Assembly (NCBI RefSeq): GCF_049243985.1
Contig: NC_135369.1
Location: 19,618,533 to 19,682,532, forward strand
DNA from: Paroedura picta
Lineage: Eukaryota > Chordata > Lepidosauria > Squamata > Gekkonidae
Length of the DNA: 64,000 bases
Direction: 5' to 3'
The position numbers and the translations under genes are program-made. The notes under the pieces were generated by a model that was not told the DNA's origin, did not search any database, and worked only from the letters and a program-made list of their open reading frames with translations. Shown here piece after piece: positions 51,247-62,240 of this stretch (positions are counted from its first letter, which is position 1; each line of letters starts with the position of its first letter).

Positions 51247-51400
51247 TCTGCCAGGGGTAGCCAGGTCTGGGTTGGGACTTGGGAAATACCTGAGAATTTT
51301 CTTGGGGGGGAGGGGGGAGCCTGGGGAAGGCAGAGCCTGAAGAGGGGAGGGAACTCAGGAGGGTATAAGACCTTAGTCTCTATCTCCAAAGCAAGCAAAC
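51247..51400. repeat. ~200-bp interspersed repeat, partial
   Basis: ctgccaggggtagccaggtc, gggttgggacttgggaaata and gaacctgtgtgca end region. Confidence 0.5.
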
Positions 51401-51636
51401 ATGGAATGAACCTGTGTGCAGGCTCAACAAACCATTTAATGAGGGAACCTCCTAACAAGAGCATGCCAATTTCTCACAGAATAACAAGTCCCATGAATTA
51501 CCTTTGTTTCGGGAAAACTTTGTCCATCCGTGGATGTTTCTGGAAACAAAAAGAACACAGAGTGTTTGCCATTGTATCTCATTTCATCCACTGACCGAAA
51601 CAAGATTAATTCACTGGGACTTGTTCATCTATAAAG

Positions 51637-51919
51637 AGCCTCTTGTGGCACAGAGTGGTAAGGCAGCAGACATGCTATCTGAAGCTCTGCGCATGAGGCT
51701 GGGAGTTCAATCCCAGCAGCCGGCTCAAGGTTGACTCAGCCTTCCATCCTTCCGAGGTCGGTAAAACGAGTACCCAGCTTGCTGGGGGGTAAACAGTAAT
51801 GACTGGGGAAGGTACTGACAAACCACCCCGTATTGAGTCTGTCATGAAAACGCTAGAGGGCGTCACCCCAAGGGTCAGACATGACTCGGTGCTTGCACAG
51901 GGGATACCTTTACCTTTTT
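51637..51919 (+). mobile_element. Sauria SINE, full length
   Basis: gagcctcttgtggcacagag to caggggatacctttaccttt. Confidence 0.95.
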
Positions 51920-52582
51920 ACTTGTTTGTTATTCTGCTGGAAATCTGGAAATCGGTGGACTCCTGTCAGGAGGTTCCCTCATTCAACTGTTTATCAAGCC
52001 TGTGCGGATTCATTTGGCATTTACTTGCTACACCCTGTGTGTTCTGCCTGTTGGCTCCCCTGCCAAGCAGCCATAGAGGCTGGCGACCCCAGCTCCGGTA
52101 TATATTCCTTTTAACACAGAACCCCACATCTGGGGGAGCAGTTCAGCAGTGGATTTCACAAGCTTGCCTAATTTAAACCAGTGATTGTTCCCAACTATTA
52201 AGAAACCTCAGATCTTGTAGCTCTCTTGAAATGAGCTTTGCAACGTTCTAACATGGATTCACCCTTTCATCTATAAAACCTTTCTGAAGGTAAATACACC
52301 CTTTCATCTATAAAACCAGTCCAGAGCTCCTTCGGTTGTTCCCACCACATCCTCTCTATCTCTGATTTTGAATCCTGGCTTGAAGTAGAAAATAAAACTA
52401 GTCTGAGCTGGAATCAATGAGTTGGCTGGTTATTTTAAACAAATATTGGTTGAGCCCTCAACGATCCGCTTTCATCTGTTCCTAAGCACCACGTGACTTT
52501 TCCCTCTCCCTCGGTCTCCACCCACTGTCGGCCTAGCCTTGTGCAGACAGTTGCCAACAAGATCAGTATCCAACAGTAAAAT
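51920..52582. other. Unassigned AT-rich stretch with ~21-bp duplication
   Basis: caccctttcatctataaaac occurs at about 52260 and 52297, each giving a tataaa box, followed by an aataaa near 52391. It looks promoter- or LTR-like but no boundaries were found. Confidence 0.4.
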
Positions 52583-53102
52583 CTAATAGGGCAGAGTCTG
52601 CACTTACTTTGTTTATTCCATTGTCAATCCTGTTGAATTCAGATCGATTTGAACTCAGGTCTTCCTCTCCCCCCCCTCCCCATTGAAACTGAAAAGGGTT
52701 CTGCACATGGTTAGGGTGGTTCAGAAGGGGGGGGGATCCAAGCACAGCCTCTTTCTTTCTTTTCTTGAAGTGAGGGGGGGAGGATTGAAGAAGGCAGAGG
52801 AGGGAGAAAAAAAATCCAAGACCAACAGAAGTTGAGAGAAATTAGGGGCTTCTCCTTTAAGGCAAGCTTGTCACATGAGCAGCTTTGGCCAATCAGGGAA
52901 TCTCTACCACGGAGCAAAGCCCAAAGCATTCTAAGAGATCGCACAATAAAGGTAGGGTCATTCCGGATCAATCCTGCTTGTTGCAGAAGGAAAATTTAAA
53001 TCGCCCAAAATTAAAACGGAAATGGCATTCTGTGTAGACGGCAGGGACTGAATCGACCTGGGATTGGAATAAAAGCTCCGTTCAGTTTACACCTAGGTCT
53101 GT
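52583..53102 (-). mobile_element. ~520-bp unnamed dispersed element, inverted copy
   Basis: Same family as 15868-16437 in reverse: gtctgcacttactttgttta, ggcttctcctttaaggcaag and ccgttcagtttacacctagg. Confidence 0.62.
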
Positions 53103-53129
53103 GGGATATCCCTGGATACCACTGAATCA

Positions 53130-53400
53130 GAATCCAATTTACACAGAGCTGGAAGAGACCACAAAGGACCATCCAATTCAGGCCCCTGCCTTCTCAGGGA
53201 CTTAAAAATCAGTGGTGCTTCTCCACTCTCCTCCGAAAAACTTCCAACCAAGGAGAATCCACCACCCTCCAAGGCAGCATATTCTGCCTATGAACAGCCC
53301 TTAACCTCAGAAAATCTGAACCCACTGCTCCTAGCTTTTGTATTTAAAGTTGCAGGAAACAACTTGGTCCCCTGTTCAACGTGTCTACCTTTTAATGTAG
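53130..53400 (-). mobile_element. CR1 LINE fragment
   Basis: acacagagctggaagagacc, accaaggagaatccaccacc and ccaaggcagcatattctgcc. Confidence 0.75.
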
Positions 53401-53632
53401 CTAAAAGTCAGTATAAGGCAGCTTCGTGTCCGTATCCCATGCATGGGACGGGGTGGTGGTCTCAAAACTGAAAATGGGAAACAATATCCAATCCCCTCTT
53501 GCCTCTGGGTCAGGTGACCTCCGGGACTCATGACGTATAGGAGAGTGAAATAATATTTTTTTTCTTAATTATTGTTCTGTAAAGAGAAGTTTAGTGTACC
53601 AGATTAGTTTGTAAAAGAAGAAAACTTATTCC

Positions 53633-54039
53633 TGTTCTTGATTGTATTTTGGAATGTTACCAAGGCTGATATGTTCTATTCTCAAGGCCAGAGACAATAG
53701 TTTATATCATGCCATTGTTTGTGTTACCAGAGGATTGAGAAAGAATGGGAAATTGCCTTTTGTAACCTTTTCCCGGTGATTTAGCATAATGGCAATAGGG
53801 TGGTCCTGTGGGATGTGCAAGGGGGTGGAGACCCCAGGTTATTGGTTTGACATGAAAAGCATCATCTTTTCTTGCCTTCAATGAAATATTATAAAATCTC
53901 ACGTAATCCTTTGTTCGACACACAGGCTTTTCTGGGACAACCCCCCTGTGTCATTCTGTTCTTCTGCAGTTGAATAAAATTATAAAAGGATTTCAAGTCT
54001 AGTGGTCACTCTGTTTGGGTACTGCACAGTAGGCCAACA
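53633..54039. mobile_element. Solo LTR (fossil)
   Basis: A 407-base unit begins TGTT and ends AACA and is flanked by attcc at 53628-53632 and 54040-54044. A tataaaa-type box and an aataaa follow in the usual LTR order. No internal region. Family not assigned. Confidence 0.6.
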
Positions 54040-54044
54040 ATTCC

Positions 54045-54596
54045 AAAACGCCCAAACCAGGCCCTGGGCTATCACTTATGCAGACACAACCCTTAATGGT
54101 CATATCACTGAACTGAGTCACCCCATACAGCATATTGCCCCGTTCCAAGGTCTGCCATTCACGGCTTGCTTTGAGATTCTGGGCGAAGACCATACATCTC
54201 TGGGGCAAGAAAGACTGAGAGACTCATAAACCGAATTTCCTTCCCCAGCACAAAGATGCTTTCCTTCATAATGAATTCCTCCCAAAGAACACACCGGTGG
54301 GGAAACTGCGGTTGATTAACTTCTGCCTCCGGAGTGACTTCTAAATACACCGCAAATCTGTAGTATAATAGAACATCTCAAGAGGCCACTTTTAATAAAG
54401 GAACGGGATTGTAGTCAGTTGCTATGTCTACTGCATGGGCTGGCTTCCTTTCACTGCACTGTCTTCTGCCTTTTTAACCCACTTTCTGCAATAGGGCTTA
54501 GTCATGCCTCAGGGTCAAAACAGATGTGATGTCACCTGTGTGTCTGCCTCAGGGATGGTGACACTATTTAAAAAGTAGAAGATTCTGTGATCCTCT
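54045..54596. other. Intergenic: nothing recognised
   Basis: Short frames only. Confidence 0.35.
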
Positions 54597-54924
54597 TGGG
54601 CTGATTCTGCACTCACTTTTTTCCCCCTGCTGTGGATCCTGCTGAATTCAGGTTGATTTGAACCTGGATCTTTCTCCTTCCTCTCCCCGGACTGAAACAA
54701 AAAGCCTTCTGCACTTGACTGGGGAAGCTCAGAGGGGAAAGGGGGGAGGGGAGGGGAGCGGAGCGGAGCGGTGGTCACAGAGCTGAACTACCTTTCCTGA
54801 ACTGGAGTGGTGGTAGTGACTCCAGGCGGCACTACTGCTTTATTTCTTCTGACTCCCGAGCCAGCAGCAGCCTCACCGTGAATGAGGCAAATCTCTGCTG
54901 AGAGAAGAATAGGCAAAAGATCAC

Positions 54925-55015
54925 ACCTTTAATAAATCTTTGTTGGTCTTAAAGGCTCTATTGGACTCTATTTTTGTTGTGCCACTTCAGACCAACATGG
55001 CTACCCACTTGAATC
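54925..55015 (-). repeat. Penelope-like terminal repeat fragment
   Basis: aataaatctttgttggtctt and cagaccaacatggctaccca. Confidence 0.45.
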
Positions 55016-55195
55016 CATCCTTCTGGAGCGCAGTCACTTTAAAACAGGGAGGGGAGCCTTGCAACAGGGAACCAGGAAGTCTTTGAACTGACGCACTGGC
55101 CAATCAGGGAAGACTGCTTTGCTACAAGGCATGGAGCAGTGAGTTAATTCGCAAAAAGGAGAAATCTACACTTATACTGGTTGCATTTTTTCAAA

Positions 55196-55310
55196 TTTGT
55201 TGTTGTTGTTAGGTGCAAAGTCGTGTCCGACCCATTGCGACCCCATGTACAATGATCCTCCAGGCCTTCCTGTTCTCTACCATTCCCCAGAGTCCATTTA
55301 AGTTCACAAT
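55196..55310 (-). mobile_element. Bov-B LINE 3' end fragment
   Basis: gttgttgttgttaggtgcaa, cccattgcgaccccatgtac and tccattta, the same 3' end as at 9.7 kb. Confidence 0.88.
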
Positions 55311-55470
55311 GTTTTCAAATAGCGAGGCTTATATCCACTCCTGGATACTGTAGATCAATCATGCATGTTGCAGAGGGAAAATTTAAAGCACCCAAAATCA
55401 TAATGGAAATCGAAGTCAGTGTAGACAGGAGGGATTTATTAGGACTGGGAGTGAATAAAAAAGCCTCGAC

Positions 55471-56300
55471 CCTGGAGTCTCAGAAACAAAAATGCACTAT
55501 TAAGAAGGGAAGAAATAAAAGACTAGGAAAACTACTGCAAAAATCTCTCTCTTTCTCTCTGACCTTGCTTGCAGGGTTGCTATTATGTAGATAAACGGAG
55601 ACATATTGTAATGAACTTGAGAGAGGAAATATTCAATCAAAATATCCCAAATGCAGATTTGGTGCAGCCTGTCAGGGTCACAGGCCCATGCAATATTTTG
55701 GCCTTGATTAATGATCAGCCTTTTAACTGATACATCCATTTCTGCAAATAAGTTTGCATTGCATGTAATCAAAACCATGGAATAACCAACGGAAACAAAC
55801 AAACACCATTCCTCTTTTCTTTTCCCTTCTGCGTTCAGCAGCACAGCAGAATTTAAACTGCCTGAAAAAAAATTAAGTCAGGAGCCATGGATGTGCAGCC
55901 CTATTAATTAACCTGCTCCAGCTTTGATTTCTTCCCCTATCAATTAATCCAATTAAAGTTTTGCAATCTTTGTACATCTGGTGCCAAGAGTCTGGATGAA
56001 AAAGCACAAAAGTACCTGCCGTGCTATTCAGGTTCACAGCACAGGTGTATGGAGATGGCAGGGCTTGGAGCAGATTCCTCCGCAGGTTACACAGGCAGCG
56101 TTGGAGGTGATTCATTGATGGGGCTGCAGAGTGACTCCAAAGGCAGCCTCGACCGTCTCCCCCCCCCCTCCCCACTCCCAAGCCCTGCTTAGAGAAATGG
56201 CTCCATTACCTTCTAGGCTTTTGTAGGACTTGCTAGAGTATATCATAAAATCCTGACACATCAGGGTCATTTCAGTCTGTGGGTGCAGGAGGGGAGGGGA
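55471..56300. other. Intergenic: nothing recognised
   Basis: Minus-strand frames of about 100 codons lack domains. Confidence 0.35.
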
Positions 56301-56304
56301 AAGC

Positions 56305-56880
56305 TGAAGGTGGCTCTTTCTTGCATGCCCAGGGACGGTGGTTCTCAAGCTGGGAGTCGGGACCACTTCAGGGGTCGAACGACCCTTTGACAGAGGTCAT
56401 GGCAGGGTGAGCAGCTTGGCCGGGGGGGGGGCACCACTGTTACCACTCCTCCTGCAGGCCCCTGTACTTGGCTGCCAGCCACTCCATCAGCACCCCCGGG
56501 GGGGAAAAACAATTTATATACAATCACGAACAATGGATCTTCCTGCCATTGGTCAGTTTTGGTTTAATTTCTGTGAACGAACCCTTGCATCGTTTTATGG
56601 TTGGGGATCACCACAACAGGAGGAACTGTAATAAAGGGTCGTGGCATTAGGAAGGTGGAGAACCACTGCCCAGGGAAATGCCAGTCACCACTTTAGGGTT
56701 GGGAGGTAAATTTCCTCCAGGCCAGACTGGCCAGGGATTGTTTTATGTTTTTTTTTTGGGGGGGGGGGTCATATGGAATTTGAGTCAGTGTGGCTGGGCA
56801 TGTAGTTGTGAATTTCCTGCATTTTGCAGGGGGCTGGACTAGATGACCCTGAAGAACTCTTCTAACTATGAGTCTAAGGT
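56305..56880 (+). mobile_element. CR1 LINE 3' part, interrupted by SPIN
   Basis: tttcttgcatgcccaggga, then after the insertion gggaaatgccagtcaccact and gggggctggactagatgacc. Confidence 0.85.
56336..56668. mobile_element. SPIN-type hAT element with perfect 8-bp target duplication
   Basis: cggtggttctcaagctggga to ttaggaaggtggagaaccactg (ends), with cccaggga at 56328-56335 and 56669-56676. The right half (cacaacaggaggaactgtaa) is SPIN in reverse. No transposase. Confidence 0.88.
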
Positions 56881-56881
56881 G

Positions 56882-56927
56882 AGTGAATGAATGAATGAAT
56901 GAATGAATGAATGAATGAATGAATGGG
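56882..56927 (+). repeat. GAAT microsatellite
   Basis: About eleven gaat units at the end of the CR1 copy. Confidence 0.95.
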
Positions 56928-57080
56928 TGGGAGTTCATTAATTTATATATTTTTTAACATTTGTAAAACATTTATTGGGTGATATAATCAGATATGGTCA
57001 TGTTGACCTGTCCCCCCTCGAAAAATGGCCAATGAGGGGACTGGAGGGGGTGGGAAGGGAGGGGCCCCCTGTGGGCATGT

Positions 57081-57192
57081 CCACAGTTCTGCTTCCCAAC
57101 CATATTCTGCACAATCACACCACTTCTGGGGTTTCTTGAAGCCTGAAGAATGTTTATAGGGTTTCTCAGTGGTTAAAAAGTTGAGAAAGGTT
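57081..57192. repeat. ~105-bp dispersed repeat, second copy
   Basis: cacaccacttctggggtttc and ttgagaaaggttggcc match 26291-26400. Confidence 0.6.
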
Positions 57193-57281
57193 GGCCTATA
57201 TAATAAAGACTATTTGAGTGAGAACATTCCCCTTTGCTTATTCCCCTTCCCTCCCTCACTACCCTTGTTAAAAACAGAAGA

Positions 57282-57377
57282 AGAGCCCTGCTGGATCAGG
57301 CCAGTGGTCCATCTGGTCCAGCATCCTGCCTCATACAGTGGCCAACCAGTTCCTCCTGGAGGGCCAACAACCGGGCA
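57282..57377 (+). repeat. 'gagccctgctggatcagg' interspersed repeat
   Basis: agagccctgctggatcaggc, ggtccatctggtccagcatc, then fused to a SINE. Confidence 0.7.
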
Positions 57378-57560
57378 TGACACCCTGTGAGGTAGATGGG
57401 ACTGAGACAGCTCTGAGAGAAACTGCTCTGTGAGAACAGCACTATCAGGGCTGTGACTAAAGGTCACCTAGCTGGCTGCATATGGAGGAATGGGGAATCA
57501 AGCCAGGCTTGCCAGATTAGAAGCTGCTGCTTTTAACCACGACACCACAGCGGAAAGTGA
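57378..57560 (-). mobile_element. tRNA-derived SINE, tail missing
   Basis: gacaccctgtgaggtagatg core to head complement ttaaccacgacaccac. Confidence 0.82.
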
Positions 57561-57734
57561 AGGGTAGTGAAGGGTAGTGAGGGAATATGGGATGGGGGGG
57601 ATCGATGTAGAAGGGACTGGGCCTAATTCTCTCCCCTACCCTTGAAGACTGATGTATACCTGGTACCTGGTATGGACATCAACCAGGCAGTGGCAGATGT
57701 TAGTTGGGGAATTGGGGGTGGTGTGAAGGAGGGG

Positions 57735-57998
57735 GATTTTATGGTTGAATTTTATTGAATGTTGTAAGTCGCCGGGACCCAGCTAGACTGGAAGCAGTGG
57801 CCTATAACAGGGGTAGTCAACCTGTGGTCCTCCAGATGTTCATGGACTACAATCCCCATGAGCCCCTGTCAGCATTTGCTGGCAGGGGCTTGTGGGAATT
57901 GTAGTCCATGAACATCTGGAGGACCACAGGTTAAGTACCCCTGGTCTATAAGCCTAATCGTGACCGTTTTTTAATAATTGTAAATAAATAAATAAAGT
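57735..57998 (+). mobile_element. L2-type LINE 3' end carrying a MITE
   Basis: ggttgaattttattgaatgt, gaagcagtggcctataa, then after the MITE the (aaat)n tail. Confidence 0.7.
57808..57943. mobile_element. Palindromic hAT MITE
   Basis: caggggtagtcaacctgtgg to accacaggttaagtacccctg ends; flanks gcctataa and gtctataa, 7 of 8. Confidence 0.9.
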
Positions 57999-59029
57999 GC
58001 CCCATAGTATCTCGATCTTCATTTTCAACTTCACTGTAATCTGTATGAGTGAACTACTTTCCCTGGATTCTCCTAAGACCAATCTTAGGTCTTTCTAAGC
58101 AGCCCAGTAAATGTGCCAATGCCTATAAAGGTATTTTTAATGTCATTAGCTAAAGGTGTGTAGTCTAATGACCAATGAATGACTAAATCCTCTGGGGTGT
58201 AATCCTAACTTCAAATAGTTGTTTCCTGGGAATCCTTCTCACCTTATTCAGAGCTTAAGTCACCACTGCAGCTGGGTAGCTCCTGAAAGGCCAAGCCATA
58301 TCCAAAAATTGATTGGGATAGAATTTTGCCGAGGAAGGAAGCCAGTTATATCTTTAAACTCAACATTTTAGCACCGTGGGTGTAAATAATGAATTAGAAC
58401 TGCCATGCTTTCTATAATCAACTAGGAGCCAAGCCTGTTGCATTCAGGAATACAACAGGTACTAGATTAGGGGGTGGTGTGGAAGAACTCTGCAGACGGC
58501 CTCCCCCTCCCCGCAGGACCTGGAAAGGCTGCAGGCAGCTGTTAGGGAACTCACTGGCAGGGGCAGCTCACAGGCGGCAGGGATCTGCAGCCTCTGAGCC
58601 TTGGAGAGAAGTGGAAGGATAAGGGTGTGGTCAGGAGTGGGAGATGGAAGGTGACTGGCTGGCCGCTGGACAAACAAGCAAGCCAGTTTGAGGAGGAGGC
58701 ACTCAGGGACGGGGACAGCCGACCTGAGTGGATGTTAAGCGCTGAGTGGCACTTAAGCCATGAGACATGCTCCTCCTCCAAGGCCTTAACCAGAAATATT
58801 AAGTGGAACAGATTGTTTTAAGTAGCAGTGCCAATTAATCCCTCACACCTGTGTGGGACACTTTTCCCTTCAGCTGCATACACACAGCTTACTGACAGTG
58901 GAGAGAGTTAGAAGGGCGTATGTGCCTGTTAACAGCTCAGAGATGAGGGAAATATACTTTGACTAGACAAATAAAATGGGCGCTAGCAGGGGTTCCCCCC
59001 CCCCCTGCCCACCAAAGCGCAAAGGCTTC
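57999..59029. other. Intergenic: nothing recognised
   Basis: Includes GC-richer 58.48-58.75 kb with opposed short frames; no domain. Confidence 0.35.
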
Positions 59030-59372
59030 TGTGTGGGCGGGGGTGGAAGTGAGAGAGGCGTCCTACCTTATCTGTAGGGCGGCAGCTCCGGAGCGTGGGG
59101 TAGGCGCTCCGACGGAGGATGGCGGGCACCTCAGAGGCAGGCAGCCACGTGGAGCAGCGCAGCAGCTGCAGCCTGGGCGCGCTGCTTGGGGTGGCGGCCC
59201 AGGAGCGGCCCTGGAGTCCTGGGCTGTCTTCGGCCTGGCTGTCGTAGGGTGCCGTTGGTCGGCACGGAGGAGCAGCGCTGGTCCCGAAGGGCGCGGACAG
59301 CAGTCAGCGGAAAGTGGGAAGGGTCAGGCGGCAGCAGCGGTTCGGCAGCGGCAGCGGCTCTGCAGGAGCGGA
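59030..59372. promoter_or_regulatory. CpG-rich island, possible promoter of an unseen transcript
   Basis: About 340 bases with roughly 30 CpG dinucleotides and very high GC stand out from a CpG-poor window. No known coding sequence is recognised. An ATG at 59118 (ATGGCGGGCACC) opens a 43-codon frame. CpG islands usually mark promoters; which strand is used is unknown. Confidence 0.45.
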
Positions 59373-59459
59373 TTAAAGATGTTAGCTGTTATACTTTGAT
59401 GTTAGCTCTTAGGCAAAAAGCACTGTGTCAGTGAGCATCTTTTTTGACTGTTTTCCTTT

Positions 59460-59640
59460 GTATAGTTCAATGGCGATATAATTGGACTTCTGAGGAACAC
59501 GTATGATGAGAAAGAAGCGTTCCCGGAAGCTGCTTCATTCTAGATGAGCTAGTCATAAGGGAGTTCTTGAGAAGCAAGTCGAAATAAGGCAGCCTTCACT
59601 GAAGCCCTTCCTACTCCCAAATAAACTTGGAATTTTTGTT
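59460..59640 (+). other. Possible terminal exon after the CpG island
   Basis: A pyrimidine-rich stretch ending tttgtatag is followed by an open frame (FNGDIIGLLRNTYDEKEAF, then TAG) and by AATAAA at 59620. The layout looks like a last exon, but the peptide is not recognised and the signal is weak. Confidence 0.3.
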
Positions 59641-60812
59641 TTACATTTGCCTCAGAGCTGGCAACCCTACCTGGGAGTATGAAATTTTCTCCTACCAGCC
59701 TCAGAATATTATAATTTTTCATATCAGATGTGTGTCCATTTATTTTGTCCAGGGATTACTTCCAACGTAAATGTTCTGATCGTGCAGATCAACTCATTGC
59801 ATGTGAAGAAACAGTTTCTGGCCCATGAGAGCTTCTGCCAAATTTCAGTTTTGTTGAGTCTTTGAGGAGACGCAGGAGCCCAGGATATTTTGGCTGAGAA
59901 AGGCTACAACATTGCTGCCCCTCTGGAATTGTGATCATTTGAACAGGCATCGAACTCACAGGATCAGCAATTAACCACCTCTCTTGTGCTTTCCATAGGC
60001 AACACAGATATTACAGTGCAAATCTCTTTCCCAGTCTGGGATGGCTGCCAGTGCTGCTGTTTTCCCTTTTTATCATCTGGAACCTCTCCTAGGGGGATTG
60101 GCCTACACTATCCGCAGCCCACAAATTCTGCGCCTGAAACAATTGCTATTAGCCTATTTATTCATCTGCTCCCTTTAAACTCCTAATTCCACTTCCCTTT
60201 GCTTGTCTCTATCCCCCTCCCTCATCTTCTCAGCACATGGACAACAATGCTCCTAACCTTCAGGCACTAGCAGGGGCATGAGCAAGAGTTCCCCTAACAA
60301 GACAGTTCCCGTAACCAAAAGGGAGCAGCCAAGGGTTGCACGGACATGAAGGTAAGATTCCTATGGTGTGTTTCCATAAGGCAGGTAGCATGTTCTCAAG
60401 ACGGATGAACTCAAACTTGTCCAAACTAGGAAACAGCTTGTGAAATCTTCAATCGCTTAATCACAGATGATGAAGGCATGGACATCCACCTTCAGTAACC
60501 AAGTGGGGCTTAGACTAATGGAACATTGTACTCATCCATCACTTTTGAAACTACCACGAGAGTCAAGAACGCTTCCAGAGGGCTATCTTTCAACAAGGTC
60601 ATTATCTGAACAATGGTTTCCAGCCTCTTAGGTACAGTGGCCCACCAGTTCAAATTAACTTATTCCGGTGACCTGTCTAGGGCTGGCCCAAGGCTTTTTG
60701 GTGCCCCAGACAAATGATGACCTTGTCACCCCATCGAGTTCACCATTCCGTTCTCTACAGATGTTTCTGAGAAACCAACCAACATGGCATGATGGGCACA
60801 GCTGCCTCCACC
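59641..60812. other. Intergenic: nothing recognised
   Basis: No repeat family or gene identified. Confidence 0.35.

Positions 60813-60860
<48 letters not shown>
60813..60860 (+). repeat. GAT microsatellite
   Basis: About sixteen gat units at the tail of a SINE; gives poly-Asp, poly-Met or poly-Ser frames that are not genes. Confidence 0.96.
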
Positions 60861-60862
<2 letters not shown>

Positions 60863-61045
60863 GAGTTGGTTCTTATATGTTGCTTTTCTCTACCCAAGAG
60901 AGTCTCAAAGCAGCTTACATTCGCCTTCCCTTTCCTCTCCCCACAACAGACAACCTGTGAGGGAGGGGAGGCTGAGAGAGCCCTGATCTTCCTGCTCGGT
61001 CAGAACAGCTTTATCAAGGCTGTAACAAGCCCAAGGTCACCCATG
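60861..61045 (-). mobile_element. tRNA-derived SINE, head missing
   Basis: agttggttcttatatgttgc tail, cacaacagacaacctgtgag core. Confidence 0.83.
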
Positions 61046-61332
61046 TATTTTGCATGGTGGCTTCCATTTGTGGAATGACTTGCCTAAGTAGGTCAGTAGG
61101 GTCCCCCACACTTCTGTCATTCCACAGCATGTGCAGAATGGTAACGTTCAGGAGGATTTATCGCATACTTTATTTCAGCTACAGGTCCCCAACCTGCTAC
61201 AGGCTGCAGGCACTTTTAGAATTCTGGACTACAAAATGGCTGCTGTAAGAGGTGGAGCCAATCAAAGAATGGTCAGGAGGGAGCTCATGTTGCCTGCCAC
61301 AAGCCACTGTGCGGGAGTGGCAGACTATAAAT

Positions 61333-61424
61333 TGAATGAATGAATGAATGAATGGTTGAATGAATGAATGAATGAATGAATGAATGAATGAATGAATGAA
61401 TGAATGAATGAATGAATGAATGAA
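61333..61424 (+). repeat. GAAT/TGAA microsatellite
   Basis: About 23 units, one ggttgaa interruption; follows gactataaattgaa, typical of a LINE tail. Confidence 0.96.
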
Positions 61425-61879
61425 TTTTTCCTGCATTTCAGGCAGGGGCTGTGTTTGGCTGCCTTTTAGAATGAACATATTGCTTAAAACGTTCCCTTGC
61501 TTATATACAGTCTACCTTCAGTCATGCAGTGAAGATCCGTGTGCTGTGGTGAACAGGTGTTGCTGAAGCAGCTATTAAAAGCATGCACAGCCAATCACAA
61601 GCCCTGCTGGACAGATGTCTCACCTGACCCCTCCCACTTTCAGAAAATACTTGGCAAGGGCCTGGAGATCACTGCCTTAGGCAGCTTGTTGTCCTTTTCA
61701 TTCTGGACCGGCATATTGTTCATGGGATATCTTAGGCTGTAGGAATACATCATTTTTATTCTAAGACCTGCCTTGAGTCGTAGCAAGAAAGACCGTTTCT
61801 AAATCAAACTAATAAATAACTTAACTGGAACCATTTGCTCAGCCCAATGGAAGGAAAATGTGTTTGGAACAGATTCTTA

Positions 61880-61885
61880 TTTATT
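61880..61885 (-). terminator. Poly(A) signal of BGLAP
   Basis: AATAAA on the minus strand (tttatt as printed), about 214 bases after the stop codon. Confidence 0.6.
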
Positions 61886-62098
61886 TCCAGCCTCTCCTTT
61901 AGAGAAACGTCTATATTAAACACATTACAGCAACAGTTAGAAAGCAAAGGCTACAGCGGTTACAAGAGGAAGCCTTTGGGGGTAAGCCACAGCATGGGAA
62001 GCACCGGACCTTAGAAATGTGGACTATACAGAACGACGCCAAGTAGAACCCCAGACGTGATCCTTCTTCCAGTTCTCCATGTGCCGGATACAGCTGAT

Positions 62099-62240
62099 CT
62101 ACACCGGCCCATAGAATCGGCGGTAAGCTTCCTCGAAGCCAATCTGGTCGGCCAGTTCATCACAATCGACGCTCAGCTCACAGATCTCTCGATGACTTTC
62201 AAGGACGGAGACCGCAGCCGGAGCTGCAACAGCATTGGCC
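62099..62240 (-). CDS. BGLAP: BGLAP exon 4 (Gla domain) and stop
   Basis: Acceptor ttctcctgcag is followed by one base completing Gly, then 46 codons to RRFYGPV and TAG. Glu residues of the Gla helix and the Cys pair (ICELSVDC) are intact. Confidence 0.95.

Larger units (their letters stand above)
54597..55470 (-). mobile_element. Unnamed dispersed element, third copy, with insertions
   Basis: ctgattctgcactcactttt and cttctgcacttgactgggga at the left, and gttgcagagggaaaatttaa at the right, match the 52.6-kb copy. A Penelope-like end and a Bov-B 3' end lie inside. Confidence 0.55.

Noticed and set aside
51920-52450. Possible LTR with repeated tataaa boxes
   Set aside because: No terminal pair or target duplication identified.
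58959-59399. 146-codon frame over the CpG island
   Set aside because: High GC removes stop codons by chance; overlapping frames are also open. Kept only as a possible promoter.
60655-61078. Frames with poly-Asp, poly-Met and poly-Ser
   Set aside because: GAT microsatellite read in different frames next to a SINE.
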